The notes under the pieces were generated by a model that saw nothing but the letters and a program-made list of their open reading frames with translations, was not told where the DNA came from and made no database searches. From Bacteroidales bacterium (GTDB taxonomy: Bacteria > Bacteroidota > Bacteroidia > Bacteroidales > P3), in assembly GCA_024400545.1 (NCBI GenBank), contig JAKSMO010000009.1, forward strand, positions 1 to 54,363: a DNA stretch of 54,363 nt. The letters run 5' to 3'. A program made the position numbers and the translations under genes. Positions 8,750 to 16,353 of this stretch are shown here, piece by piece (the first letter of the stretch is position 1; each line of letters begins with the position of its first letter).

Positions 8750-8813
8750 AAGCTCCGTCGCGCCCGACGGAGCTTCTTCGGAGCTTCTTCGGAGCTTCTT
8801 CGGAACTTCTTCG
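8750..8813. repeat. 11-bp hairpin followed by 11-nt tandem repeat (x4)
   Basis: AAGCTCCGTCG (8750-8760) pairs perfectly with CGACGGAGCTT (8765-8775) around a 4-nt loop. The right arm runs into four tandem copies of GAGCTTCTTCG at 8770-8780, 8781-8791, 8792-8802 and, with one change, 8803-8813. The unit length is not a multiple of three, so any reading frame across it would shift with copy number. No gene is evident. Confidence 0.8.
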
Positions 8814-9174
8814 GCCCCAAATCCGCATTCCCCACTCCAACCAGCAAAGCCCAATAAATGACGCACAAGTGGTCACTTTATCACGAATAAAGCGAATGGA
8901 CGAATGTTTTATGAATGGTGGGCCAGGTCTGGCCGAGAATGGGAGAATGGCATGCAAGTGGAAAGTTGAAAGTTGAAAATTGAAAGTTGGCTGGCGCGGT
9001 CAAATCAACAAAAAACAAATCAACAAATCAACTTTAATCTACTACAGAAAGCACGAAATAAACGGAAATTTTTTCTTGTTACGGATGTTTGTCGCAGTGG
9101 TGAAAACTCACAGAAACGGCCTTGCGCTGCAAGGCGGGAAGACACGAAAAAGGGCGCAGAAGTATAGCGGCTAT

Positions 9175-9204
9175 GTTGTTTAGTAGCTTAGTGGCTTAGT
9201 TGTT
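9175..9204. repeat. Left arm of a perfect 30-bp inverted repeat
   Basis: The 30 bases here are the exact reverse complement of 14209-14238. The two arms enclose about 5 kb holding the palindromic element, the methyltransferase/DUF262-HNH cassette and the MBOAT gene. The right arm is embedded in a longer array of related units, so this may be a dispersed intergenic repeat family. Confidence 0.75.
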
Positions 9205-9363
9205 GCCCCCCAACAAGTCATCACCCTCGGTTACTCAAAGTACAGCCTTCCAGTCTGCCCCTAAAACCATATACCCCTAAACCCCAAAACCCATATACTC
9301 ATATACCCCTATACTCATATACCTTTGTAGATAGCTATCTGATTTTCATAAATCATCAAGATT

Positions 9364-9507
9364 TGGGTGCAGGATGGTGCAGGTTGTTCTATAACTTTCG
9401 TATATAGGGGGGAAAACATTCCCTATAGATAAATATCATTTATATAGGAGATGTTTTCCCCCTTATAGAAAAATGTTGTAAAAGTAGGTGCACCATCTTG
9501 CACCCCG
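9364..9507. repeat. MITE-like imperfect palindrome
   Basis: The two halves are diverged inverted copies over about 60 bp. The tips read GGGTGCAGGATGGTGCA on the left and, reverse-complemented, GGGTGCAAGATGGTGCA on the right. The core stem 9403-9419/9451-9467 is 17 bp with one G.T pair (GGGGGAAAACAT against ATGTTTTCCCCC), and an inner CCTATA/TATAGG stem closes the loop. There is no ORF and no obvious target-site duplication. A miniature inverted-repeat element or the gene for a hairpin RNA would both fit. Confidence 0.6.
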
Positions 9508-9611
9508 GGCGGAAATGGGAGTGGGGAATCATGGAATATCGGTTTTCTCACTCGAGAGCCTCTTTTCTTGCCAATTCCCAAAAAATAATCTTTTTTATCA
9601 CATTTTTTTCG

Positions 9612-9620
9612 TATATTTGC
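9612..9620 (+). promoter_or_regulatory. Promoter element for the structured leader and methyltransferase cassette
   Basis: TATATTTGC matches TAnnTTTGC exactly and is preceded by a T-rich tract. Start of transcription is expected near 9625, about 310 nt before the methyltransferase start codon. Confidence 0.65.
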
Positions 9621-9624
9621 AATT

Positions 9625-9935
9625 ATGAAACATCGGCAACAAGAGTTTGTTGTCAATTGAATAATAATGCATTGACTATTATTTGCGTTCGTCGGAATAG
9701 CGTCGGAAACTATCTTCGGAATAAGAACACAAAAATAGTGGTTAGGCACATTCTGTGAGGAATGGAGCCAATCCGCTCAATAAGAAGAGTCAATGTTCAT
9801 GCTTAAGGCATGGACATTTCTTATTGAGCGGTAAGGTTCCAATCCGACGCAGCCTTGACGAACGCATAAGAAGGTTCATGCCTTTTTTATGCGCAATCGT
9901 AAGTGGTAGATTGATGCGTCCAACAATCTACCGAT
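9625..9935 (+). ncRNA. Candidate structured leader or non-coding RNA upstream of the methyltransferase gene
   Basis: Several helices can form, read directly from the sequence: CAACAA/TTGTTG (9638-9653); GCGTTCGTC 9685-9693 with GACGAACGC 9857-9865; GCGTCGGA 9700-9707 with TCCGACGC 9843-9850; CATTC/GAATG within 9745-9769; a large hairpin with a 14-bp stem (9773-9786/9818-9831) extended by a further 10-bp helix; CGCATAA/TTATGCG (9863-9869/9887-9893); and GGTAGATTG/CAATCTACC (9905-9913/9924-9932), ending 3 nt before the start codon. The two long-range helices enclose the inner hairpins in nested order, as in a folded RNA. No match to a known RNA family is recognised. It could be a cis-regulatory leader, an independent RNA or DNA-level hairpins. 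Ends are approximate. Confidence 0.55.
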
Positions 9936-11129
9936 ATGGCAAACACTAATCTAACAAAGGCTAAGAACGCAAAGCAAGATGAATTCTATACTCAATATGA
10001 GGATATTGAAAAAGAGGTGAGAGCATACCTCGAATACAACCCCGACACATTTCGGGACAAGGTTGTGTTGCTACCATGCGACGACCCAGAATGGAGCAAC
10101 TTTACTAAGTTTTTCGCCCTTCATTTTGAGGATCTTGGGCTAAAAAAGCTAATCAGTACCAGCTATGCACCCGACAGCAAACAGTTGAAGATTGGCTCGC
10201 AACTTACACTATTTGAAAAAGAAAGTCCTCAATTTGACCCTACAAAAACCCAAATTAAAGGCAAGATTTTTGAACTTGACAGAGACATTGACGGTAATGG
10301 GCACATCGACATAGATGACTTGCAATGGCACTATCTTGAAGGTGACGGCGACTTCAAGAGCGAGGAAATAAAAGCACTGCGTGACGAGGCCGACATTATT
10401 GTTACAAATCCCCCATTTTCTTTATTTCGAGAGTTTTTGGCTTGGATACTTGAAGGTGACAAGAAATTTATAATCATTGGGAACATGAACTCTGTTACGT
10501 GTAAAGAGATATTTCCATTTTTCATGGACAACATTATTTGGTATGGTTGCTCTATAAGTAGTGGTGATAGAGAATTTGGTGTTCCTGATTGTTATCCAAT
10601 AGATGCTTCCGGATGGAGAATTGACGAAAATGGAAACAAATACATTCGAGTAAAGGGTGTAAGATGGTTCACAAACCTTGATCACGGCCGACGCCACCAA
10701 CCATTATCTTTGATGTCGATGAACGACAATTTGAAATTCAGTAAACATAAAGAACTAAAAGGGAAGAAATATCAAACGTATGACAATTTTAATGCAATTG
10801 ATGTTCCATTCACAGATGCCATTCCTAGCGATTATGACAAGCCAATGGGTGTTCCAATTTCCTTTTTAGACAAGTATTGTCCCGAGCAATTTGAAATACT
10901 TGGACTGTCTCAAATAGGTTGTCATGACAAATTGCCTGACATAAAAAAATATAATGATTATAAGGAGATGCGATGCTCTGATAATCAACCGACTGGTTCT
11001 TCTGGAGGAAAAACAAATGAAAATGCAGTGCTACCAGGAAAAGGATCAAAAAAAACTTATTATCTTGGATCTTCTGGAGAGATTGTTCATTCTGAATATA
11101 AAAGAATATTTATTCGTAAAAAACAATAA
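9936..11129 (+). CDS. EcoRI-family adenine-specific DNA methyltransferase
   Basis: The 397-residue protein opens [20 protein letters not shown] and continues with the [12 protein letters not shown] segment, both typical of EcoRI-type N6-adenine methyltransferases. The catalytic motif IV is NPPF at about residues 158-161 ([15 protein letters not shown]). It would modify a short palindrome using S-adenosylmethionine, but specificity cannot be read from sequence. The next gene (DUF262-HNH) begins two bases after its stop, so they form a probable operon under the promoter at 9612. A hairpin ends three bases before the ATG and could hide the ribosome-binding region. More AT-rich than the core genes to the right. 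Confidence 0.9.
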   Translation: MANTNLTKAKNAKQDEFYTQYEDIEKEVRAYLEYNPDTFRDKVVLLPCDDPEWSNFTKFFALHFEDLGLKKLISTSYAPDSKQLKIGSQLTLFEKESPQFDPTKTQIKGKIFELDRDIDGNGHIDIDDLQWHYLEGDGDFKSEEIKALRDEADIIVTNPPFSLFREFLAWILEGDKKFIIIGNMNSVTCKEIFPFFMDNIIWYGCSISSGDREFGVPDCYPIDASGWRIDENGNKYIRVKGVRWFTNLDHGRRHQPLSLMSMNDNLKFSKHKELKGKKYQTYDNFNAIDVPFTDAIPSDYDKPMGVPISFLDKYCPEQFEILGLSQIGCHDKLPDIKKYNDYKEMRCSDNQPTGSSGGKTNENAVLPGKGSKKTYYLGSSGEIVHSEYKRIFIRKKQ

Positions 11130-11131
11130 AC

Positions 11132-12292
11132 ATGGAAGCAAAATTACAACAATTCACAATCAAAGAGATTTGCGAAGGTTTTGTGTACAATGAGTTAGAA
11201 GGCAAAGGCCTTTATGGCTTAAATGGGAAACTAACCATCCAACCCGAATACCAACGCAACTACATTTATGCTGATGGGAAAAGAGACAAAGCTGTTATAA
11301 AATCCATTTTAAAAGGTTATCCTATTGGCTTAATTTATTTCAACGAACTGGAAGATGGAAGATACGAAGTACTTGATGGTCAGCAAAGAATCACTTCAAT
11401 CGGTAGGTTTATGACCAACAAACTTGACATTTCCGATGATGACGGAAATATGAAAAGCATCAATGGCCTAGCCGAAGACAAGAAACTGTTGATTGAAAAT
11501 ACGTCTTTACTAGTTTATATCTGCAAAGGGACTGAATCTGAGATAAAAGAATGGTTTCAGACAATCAATATTTCTGGCATTCCTCTTAACGAGCAAGAAA
11601 TGCTCAATGCCATTTACTCTGGTCCATTTGTAACACTTGCAAAAGCAGAATTTTCGAACTCTAACAATGCGAATTTGCAGAAATGGAAGTCCTACATATC
11701 TGGCGACGTAAAAAGACAGCAAATATTGCAAACTGCATTGGACTGGGTTAGCCATAGTGATATCAGCCAATATATGAGTCATCACAGACTTGACAATAAT
11801 ATCAGTGAGCTGAAAACCTATTTTTCGGCTGTAATCGATTGGGCATCATCATTATTTGACGAAATTTACCCCGAAATGCAAGGGCGTGAGTGGGCTAGAC
11901 TTTACGAATCATACCACAGCAATCCTTACGACCACACCGCACTATCTGAAAGAGTTGCGGAGCTGATGGAAGACCCTTGTGTGACCGACAAAAAAGGTGT
12001 TTTCGAATATGTTCTAGGTGGCGAGAGTGACAAAAAGTTATTGAATATTAGAATCTTTAATGATGTTGTCAAACGAACTGTTTATCAAAAGCAACAAGCA
12101 AATGCTGAAGCCAAAGGTGAATCTAACTGCCCCTACTGCACTCTTGAGGCTGGGGCTAATAAAGATAAAATCTGGCCTTTAAAGGATATGGATGCCGACC
12201 ATGTAACAGCATGGAGCAAAGGCGGTTCGACCGACATTGATAATTGCCAAATGCTATGTAAAACACACAATAGACTAAAAGGGAATAGATAA
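11132..12292 (+). CDS. DUF262 (GmrSD/ParB-like) plus HNH nuclease
   Basis: The N-terminal half is a DUF262 domain: a conserved [19 protein letters not shown] segment and [14 protein letters not shown], the DGQQR nucleotide-interacting motif shared with GmrS and ParB-like proteins. The C-terminal 50 residues are an HNH nuclease with two zinc-type Cys pairs: CPYC, then [12 protein letters not shown], and [10 protein letters not shown]. The total of 386 residues is shorter than fused GmrSD enzymes (about 600). Downstream of a methyltransferase it is the probable restriction partner or an NTP-gated nuclease of a defence cassette. DUF262-HNH proteins are known to cut modified DNA (GmrSD) or to act in other anti-phage systems, so whether methylation protects or licenses cleavage is open. 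Confidence 0.88.
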   Translation: MEAKLQQFTIKEICEGFVYNELEGKGLYGLNGKLTIQPEYQRNYIYADGKRDKAVIKSILKGYPIGLIYFNELEDGRYEVLDGQQRITSIGRFMTNKLDISDDDGNMKSINGLAEDKKLLIENTSLLVYICKGTESEIKEWFQTINISGIPLNEQEMLNAIYSGPFVTLAKAEFSNSNNANLQKWKSYISGDVKRQQILQTALDWVSHSDISQYMSHHRLDNNISELKTYFSAVIDWASSLFDEIYPEMQGREWARLYESYHSNPYDHTALSERVAELMEDPCVTDKKGVFEYVLGGESDKKLLNIRIFNDVVKRTVYQKQQANAEAKGESNCPYCTLEAGANKDKIWPLKDMDADHVTAWSKGGSTDIDNCQMLCKTHNRLKGNR

Positions 12293-12311
12293 TTGGCCCA
12301 TTTTAGACCAT

Positions 12312-12563
12312 TTAGGCAATTAGAGCCTCCCGGTAACTAGCTTGTAACGCGTCGAGGGAATTAATTTCGGCGAATTTGGAAGACTGCACCTGTTCAGAGA
12401 AACGACGCATCGGCACAAGGTGGTGACTTCCAGTCACGATTTCAGCCGATTGTCGTATACTCCGCACTTGGTGCGGGGGAATCAGATGGTGGCTTTCGGA
12501 CACAACCTCACTCGTAGCAGCTTGCGTGTTGATTCCGCCAATGGGTTCAGGAGAGAGATTCAT
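12312..12563 (-). CDS. Small hypothetical protein with duplicated SHHLxP motif
   Basis: An 83-codon minus-strand frame contains two related segments, EVVSESHHLIPPHQVRSIRQ and EIVTGSHHLVPMRRFSEQVQ, followed by a helical tail SLDALQASYREALIA. It is short and no promoter or clear ribosome-binding site is seen. In favour of coding is the protein-level internal repeat and the amphipathic C-terminus. It fills the space between the defence cassette and the MBOAT gene. I do not recognise a function. A decayed fragment or chance frame is possible. Confidence 0.35.
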   Translation of the reverse strand: MNLSPEPIGGINTQAATSEVVSESHHLIPPHQVRSIRQSAEIVTGSHHLVPMRRFSEQVQSSKFAEINSLDALQASYREALIA

Positions 12564-12641
12564 GCGGGTGATTGGGGTTGGGGGATTGTTTTTTTAACAG
12601 ACTTGTTGAAAAGGAATTTTTGATAAGTCGGGACAATTTCG

Positions 12642-12650
12642 TATCTTTGC
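12642..12650 (+). promoter_or_regulatory. Promoter element of the MBOAT gene
   Basis: TATCTTTGC fits TAnnTTTGC. With a start site 5-7 nt downstream, transcription would begin only about 3-6 nt before the ATG at 12661, so the mRNA may be nearly leaderless. Confidence 0.6.
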
Positions 12651-12660
12651 AGTTTGTATT

Positions 12661-14100
12661 ATGCTGTTTAACTCGATAGAATTTCTTGTATTTCTGCCAA
12701 TTACGTTTATCCTCTATTGGCTGCTGCACCGAAATTTGCGGTGGCAGAACCTCTTTGTGGTGGCTGCCTCGTATGTTTTTTATGGCTGGTGGGACTGGAA
12801 ATTCTTGCTGCTTATTGCCTTTACCACGCTGTGCAGCTATGCCTCGGGAAGAATGATAGCGTCGTGCGCCGAGAAGTCGGCCAAGGCCAAGGCGGTAATG
12901 TGGACCAACATTGCCATCAACCTGCTGATTCTGGGCGTGTTTAAATACTACAATTTCTTTGCCCAGTCGTTTGCCGACGCTTTCTTGGGGGGCAACGCCG
13001 ACGGGATGCTGCTGCACTTGGTGCTGCCCGTGGGCATCTCGTTCTACACCTTCCAGGCACTGAGCTACAGCATTGATGTTTATCGTGGTACGATGCACGC
13101 CACTCGCGATGTGGTGGCCTTTACGGCCTATGTGAGTTTCTTTCCTCAGCTGGTAGCCGGCCCTATAGAACGAGCCACCTCGCTCCTACCCCAGTTTGAG
13201 CATAAGCGCCATTTCGACTACCGCACCGCCGTGGACGGTCTGCGACAGATGCTGTGGGGATTTTTCAAGAAGATGGTGGTGGCAGACAGCTGCGCCCTGT
13301 ATGTGGATGAGATCTTTGCCCATCCCGACTGGTATAACGGCGCCACCCTGCTGACGGCGGCAGTGCTCTTCACGATACAGATTTATGGCGATTTTTCGGG
13401 TTATAGCGACATAGCCATTGGCTGTGCCAAGCTGTTCGGCATCAGGCTCCGACGCAATTTCAACGTGCCCTATTTCAGTCGCGACATCGCCGAGTTCTGG
13501 CGCCGCTGGCATATATCGCTCACCACATGGTTTCGCGACTATATCTACATTCCGCTGGGTGGAAGCCGAGTGCCCAAGGGCAGGGTGGTGCTGAACACTT
13601 TTGTCATCTTTTTGGTGAGCGGCATGTGGCATGGTGCCAACTGGACTTTTCTGGCCTGGGGCGCCTATCACGCGGTGCTCTTCCTGCCCCTGATACTGCT
13701 GGGCAAGAACCGCAAATACACCAATGTGGTGGCTGCCGAGCGCAAGCTCCCCACCATAAAAGAGCTTGGGCAGATGGTGCTCACATTTTTGCTAGCCGCC
13801 ATGGGCTGGGTGCTGTTTAGAGCCAACAGCATAGAGCAGGCCATGGAGTACTACAGGCTGATGGTGGTGAACTTTGGGCACGGCGGGCCCAACATCACGG
13901 CACCCATCGACCTTTGGCTGCTGATAGTGGGCATAGCCCTGCTGACGGTGGTGGAATGGTGCAACCGCCATGAGGAACACGAGTTTGTGCGCCAGCCCCG
14001 CAACCGCTTTCTGCGTTGGGGACTATACATAGTGTTGATTTTCATGATTGGGGCCTTTATGGTCACCAACGAAATGCCTTTCATCTATTTCCAATTCTAG
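12661..14100 (+). CDS. MBOAT-family membrane O-acyltransferase (AlgI-like)
   Basis: This is a 479-residue polytopic membrane protein with about ten hydrophobic segments. It carries the AlgI/DltB-type signatures FWRRWHISLTTWFRDYIYIP and GMWHGANWTFLAWG; the histidine in the latter is the catalytic residue of MBOATs. Such proteins move acyl groups from the cytoplasmic thioester pool across the membrane to a periplasmic or extracellular acceptor. The next gene is an SGNH-like single-pass protein, the usual second component that completes transfer to the polymer. Acceptor not determinable: exopolysaccharide, O-antigen, or peptidoglycan are possible. No alginate genes are nearby. Confidence 0.9.
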   Translation: MLFNSIEFLVFLPITFILYWLLHRNLRWQNLFVVAASYVFYGWWDWKFLLLIAFTTLCSYASGRMIASCAEKSAKAKAVMWTNIAINLLILGVFKYYNFFAQSFADAFLGGNADGMLLHLVLPVGISFYTFQALSYSIDVYRGTMHATRDVVAFTAYVSFFPQLVAGPIERATSLLPQFEHKRHFDYRTAVDGLRQMLWGFFKKMVVADSCALYVDEIFAHPDWYNGATLLTAAVLFTIQIYGDFSGYSDIAIGCAKLFGIRLRRNFNVPYFSRDIAEFWRRWHISLTTWFRDYIYIPLGGSRVPKGRVVLNTFVIFLVSGMWHGANWTFLAWGAYHAVLFLPLILLGKNRKYTNVVAAERKLPTIKELGQMVLTFLLAAMGWVLFRANSIEQAMEYYRLMVVNFGHGGPNITAPIDLWLLIVGIALLTVVEWCNRHEEHEFVRQPRNRFLRWGLYIVLIFMIGAFMVTNEMPFIYFQF

Positions 14101-14204
14101 CCATGATGAGAAGAATTTATAAATTTAGAATAAAAAATAAAAAGTGGGCTGGCGCATAATCAACTTTAACTTTGACGTTAACGTTAACTGGCTGCCGCCC
14201 ATCA

Positions 14205-14330
14205 ACTAAACAACTAAGCCACTAAGCTACTAAACAACTAAGCTACTAAGCCACTAAACAACTAAGCCATTAAACAACTAAGCTACTAAGCCACTAAACA
14301 ACTAAGCCATTAAACAACTAAGCCACTAAA
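14205..14330. repeat. Array of AACTAAGCCACTAAGCTACTA-type short repeats
   Basis: Units such as CAACTAAGCCACTAAGC, AAGCTACTAAACAACTAAGC and AAGCCATTAAACAACTAAGC recur with small changes over about 125 bp in the gap between the MBOAT and SGNH genes. The part 14209-14238 is the exact inverted copy of 9175-9204. A higher-order period of about 46 bp is visible between the GCCATTAAACAAC blocks. Confidence 0.75.
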
Positions 14331-14380
14331 CGAGTGGGAAGTGGAAAACTTTCAACTTTCAGAGAATTGAACCATTGAAA

Positions 14381-15298
14381 ATGAAGAAATTGATTATACG
14401 CCTAATAACATTCCTACCCATTGCCGCAATATGCTATGTGGCGATGATATGGCTGCTGGGCGACATGGGCTGGGTGCGCAACGGCAAGATGGAGATGGGC
14501 GACTACGGCCACCTGAACACCCGAGTGAAGGATGTGAGGAACTACAAGGATATCGACATCCTGTTTCTGGGCTCCTCGCACTGCTACCGCACCTTCGACA
14601 CCCGATTCTACCGCCAGCAGGGGTTCAGTTGTTTCAACCTGGGATCGTCGAACCAGACACCCATGCAGACTTACGTGCTGCTGAAGCAATATCTGGACAG
14701 CCTGAATCCGAAATTCGTTGTGTTTGAGGTGCACCCCGACATTATGAAAAACGACGGCGTGGAGAGCGGCATCAACCTGCTGGCCAATGTGCCGCTGAGC
14801 CGGGAGGCCGTGAATATGGCTTACAAACTCAACAACATGAAGGTGTGGAACACACTGATACACTCATTCTACGACCAAAAGATATGCCGACGGCTGGCCG
14901 ACTTCAGCGAGGACACGGTGATGGGTGCATATGTGTATGTGCCAGGCGGATTCTGCCAGGTTGACACCAACGAGTTTCAGGTGAAGAGATACCCCAAGAC
15001 CCTGATATACCTCTACGACCAACAGCTGATAGCCTTGCAAAAGTGCATCAAACTATTCACCGACCGCAACATACCCTACCTGCTGGTAGAGGTGCAGGAT
15101 GCCGAGCAGCTACGCACAGCCTACACCAACCACGATTCATTTGAACAGCAGATGCAGCTCCTTGGCCCCTACCGCTACAAGGTGCTGCCCATGGTGGATA
15201 CCATACACTTTTTTAACAGCAACCACCTGGACAAACCCGGCATTGAAATGTTTAACAACGACCTGGTGGCCGACCTAAAAAAACGATTAATCAAATGA
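14381..15298 (+). CDS. SGNH-like membrane-anchored protein, partner of the MBOAT acyltransferase
   Basis: I start at the ATG at 14381; an upstream TTG at 14375 is in frame but less likely. The 305-residue protein has an N-terminal membrane anchor (residues 4-26) and then a periplasmic domain. DILFLGSSHCYRTFD (GSSH near residues 64-67) corresponds to the nucleophile block of SGNH esterase folds, and a late His follows in FNSNHLDKPG. This resembles DltD/AlgJ-type partners of MBOATs. It probably receives acyl groups and places them on an envelope polymer. The gene overlaps anmK by 4 nt (ATGA), which suggests co-transcription. Confidence 0.7.
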   Translation: MKKLIIRLITFLPIAAICYVAMIWLLGDMGWVRNGKMEMGDYGHLNTRVKDVRNYKDIDILFLGSSHCYRTFDTRFYRQQGFSCFNLGSSNQTPMQTYVLLKQYLDSLNPKFVVFEVHPDIMKNDGVESGINLLANVPLSREAVNMAYKLNNMKVWNTLIHSFYDQKICRRLADFSEDTVMGAYVYVPGGFCQVDTNEFQVKRYPKTLIYLYDQQLIALQKCIKLFTDRNIPYLLVEVQDAEQLRTAYTNHDSFEQQMQLLGPYRYKVLPMVDTIHFFNSNHLDKPGIEMFNNDLVADLKKRLIK

Positions 15299-16353
15299 AA
15301 ATCATAGGACTCATGTCGGGCACATCACTCGACGGCTTGGATATTGCCTACTGCGACATCAACGACGGTCATTTCCAACTCATTGCCGCCGAAACCTATC
15401 CCTATGACGAGCAATGGGTGAAATGGTTATCGACCTTGGAAACTGCCACAGCCTACGAATATGCCCTTATCGACGTTGAGCTGGGTCATTATTTTGGCAA
15501 GATGGTGAACCGTTTCCGCCACGACCACCCCGGCCCCGTTGACGCCATAGCCTCGCATGGCCACACTATTTTCCACCAACCGCACCTGGGTCTCACCACC
15601 CAGATTGGCGACGGCGACGCCATAGCCGCCGAAACGGAGCTGCCCGTGGTGTTCCGCTTTCGCAACCTTGACGTGGCCCTTGGTGGCCAGGGGGCTCCGC
15701 TGGTGCCTATTGGCGACAGGCTGCTGTTTGGCCAATACGACGTGTGCCTGAACCTGGGGGGCATTGCCAACATCTCCTACGAGGGCTACAACCAACTGCG
15801 CGAAGCCTACGATATTTGTCCGTGCAACATGGCGCTGAACTATCTGGCCCGCCTGGTGGGCAAACCCTACGATAAAAACGGCCTGATGGCCCGCAACGGA
15901 AAGACAAACGCCGACCTGCTGGCCCAGATGGACAACCTGGACTACTACCGCCAGCCGCTGCCCAAATCGCTCGGCAAAGAATGGTTTGTGAGCGAGTTTC
16001 AGCCTTTGCTGGACACCAAGGGGCTGATATTGCGCGACCTGCTATGCACCACGGTGGAACATATCGCCCGCCAGATTGCTTCGGCCGTGAAGGGCCGCGG
16101 ATTGGAGAGTATGCTGGTTACGGGCGGGGGATCAAAAAACAAGTATCTGATAGCACGCATACAGGCACTGGTGCCCAACTGCCGCATCACGGTGCCCAAC
16201 GCCGACATTATCGACTACAAAGAGGCCATTATCTTTGCCCTACTGGGCTATTTGCGACTCAGCAACAAGGCCAACTGCCTTAGCAGCGTGACCGGCGCCC
16301 GCATAGACAACTGCGGAGGCTGCATTGCCGGCCTTGTGCCACGGCAGCACTAG
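15295..16353 (+). CDS. anmK: Anhydro-N-acetylmuramic acid kinase
   Basis: The 352-residue protein starts MKIIGLMSGTSLDGLD, the phosphate-binding loop of AnmK, and has the later motifs NLGGIANISY and VTGGGSKNKYLI of this hexokinase-fold kinase. It converts 1,6-anhydro-MurNAc released from peptidoglycan to MurNAc-6-phosphate for recycling. Length is normal. The start overlaps the preceding SGNH gene by 4 nt. Its TAG stop shares a CTAG palindrome with the stop of the convergent hemW. Confidence 0.95.
   Translation: MKIIGLMSGTSLDGLDIAYCDINDGHFQLIAAETYPYDEQWVKWLSTLETATAYEYALIDVELGHYFGKMVNRFRHDHPGPVDAIASHGHTIFHQPHLGLTTQIGDGDAIAAETELPVVFRFRNLDVALGGQGAPLVPIGDRLLFGQYDVCLNLGGIANISYEGYNQLREAYDICPCNMALNYLARLVGKPYDKNGLMARNGKTNADLLAQMDNLDYYRQPLPKSLGKEWFVSEFQPLLDTKGLILRDLLCTTVEHIARQIASAVKGRGLESMLVTGGGSKNKYLIARIQALVPNCRITVPNADIIDYKEAIIFALLGYLRLSNKANCLSSVTGARIDNCGGCIAGLVPRQH

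Larger units (their letters stand above)
8200..9363. other. Repeat-rich intergenic region without a recognisable gene
   Basis: No credible gene is seen. The segment 8200-8580 is AT-rich and shows nothing specific. The block 8590-8850 is abruptly GC-rich and its several overlapping frames on both strands are low-complexity (PPH, SSELLR and similar), as expected of non-coding repeats. The block 8955-9040 has short GAAAGTT and AAATCAAC repeats, and 9260-9330 repeats an ATACCCCTA/ACTCATAT pattern. These look like dispersed intergenic repeats. Confidence 0.5.

Noticed and set aside
8523-8976. Overlapping frames on both strands in the GC-rich patch
   Set aside because: All are low-complexity translations of the tandem repeat and hairpin; none has a promoter, start context or protein motif.
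9625-9935. HEARO/omega-RNA or retron RNA interpretation of the structured leader
   Set aside because: No IscB/IsrB-like RuvC-HNH protein or reverse transcriptase is present; the downstream HNH is of the DUF262 type.
9755-9949. 64-codon frame inside the leader of the methyltransferase
   Set aside because: It runs through the hairpins and overlaps the methyltransferase start; the inverted repeats explain the sequence better.
9175-14238. Composite transposon or IS bounded by the 30-bp inverted repeat
   Set aside because: No transposase or recombinase gene lies inside, and no target-site duplication is visible.
14205-14330. CRISPR array
   Set aside because: Units are short, degenerate and contiguous with no unique spacers, and no cas genes are in the window.
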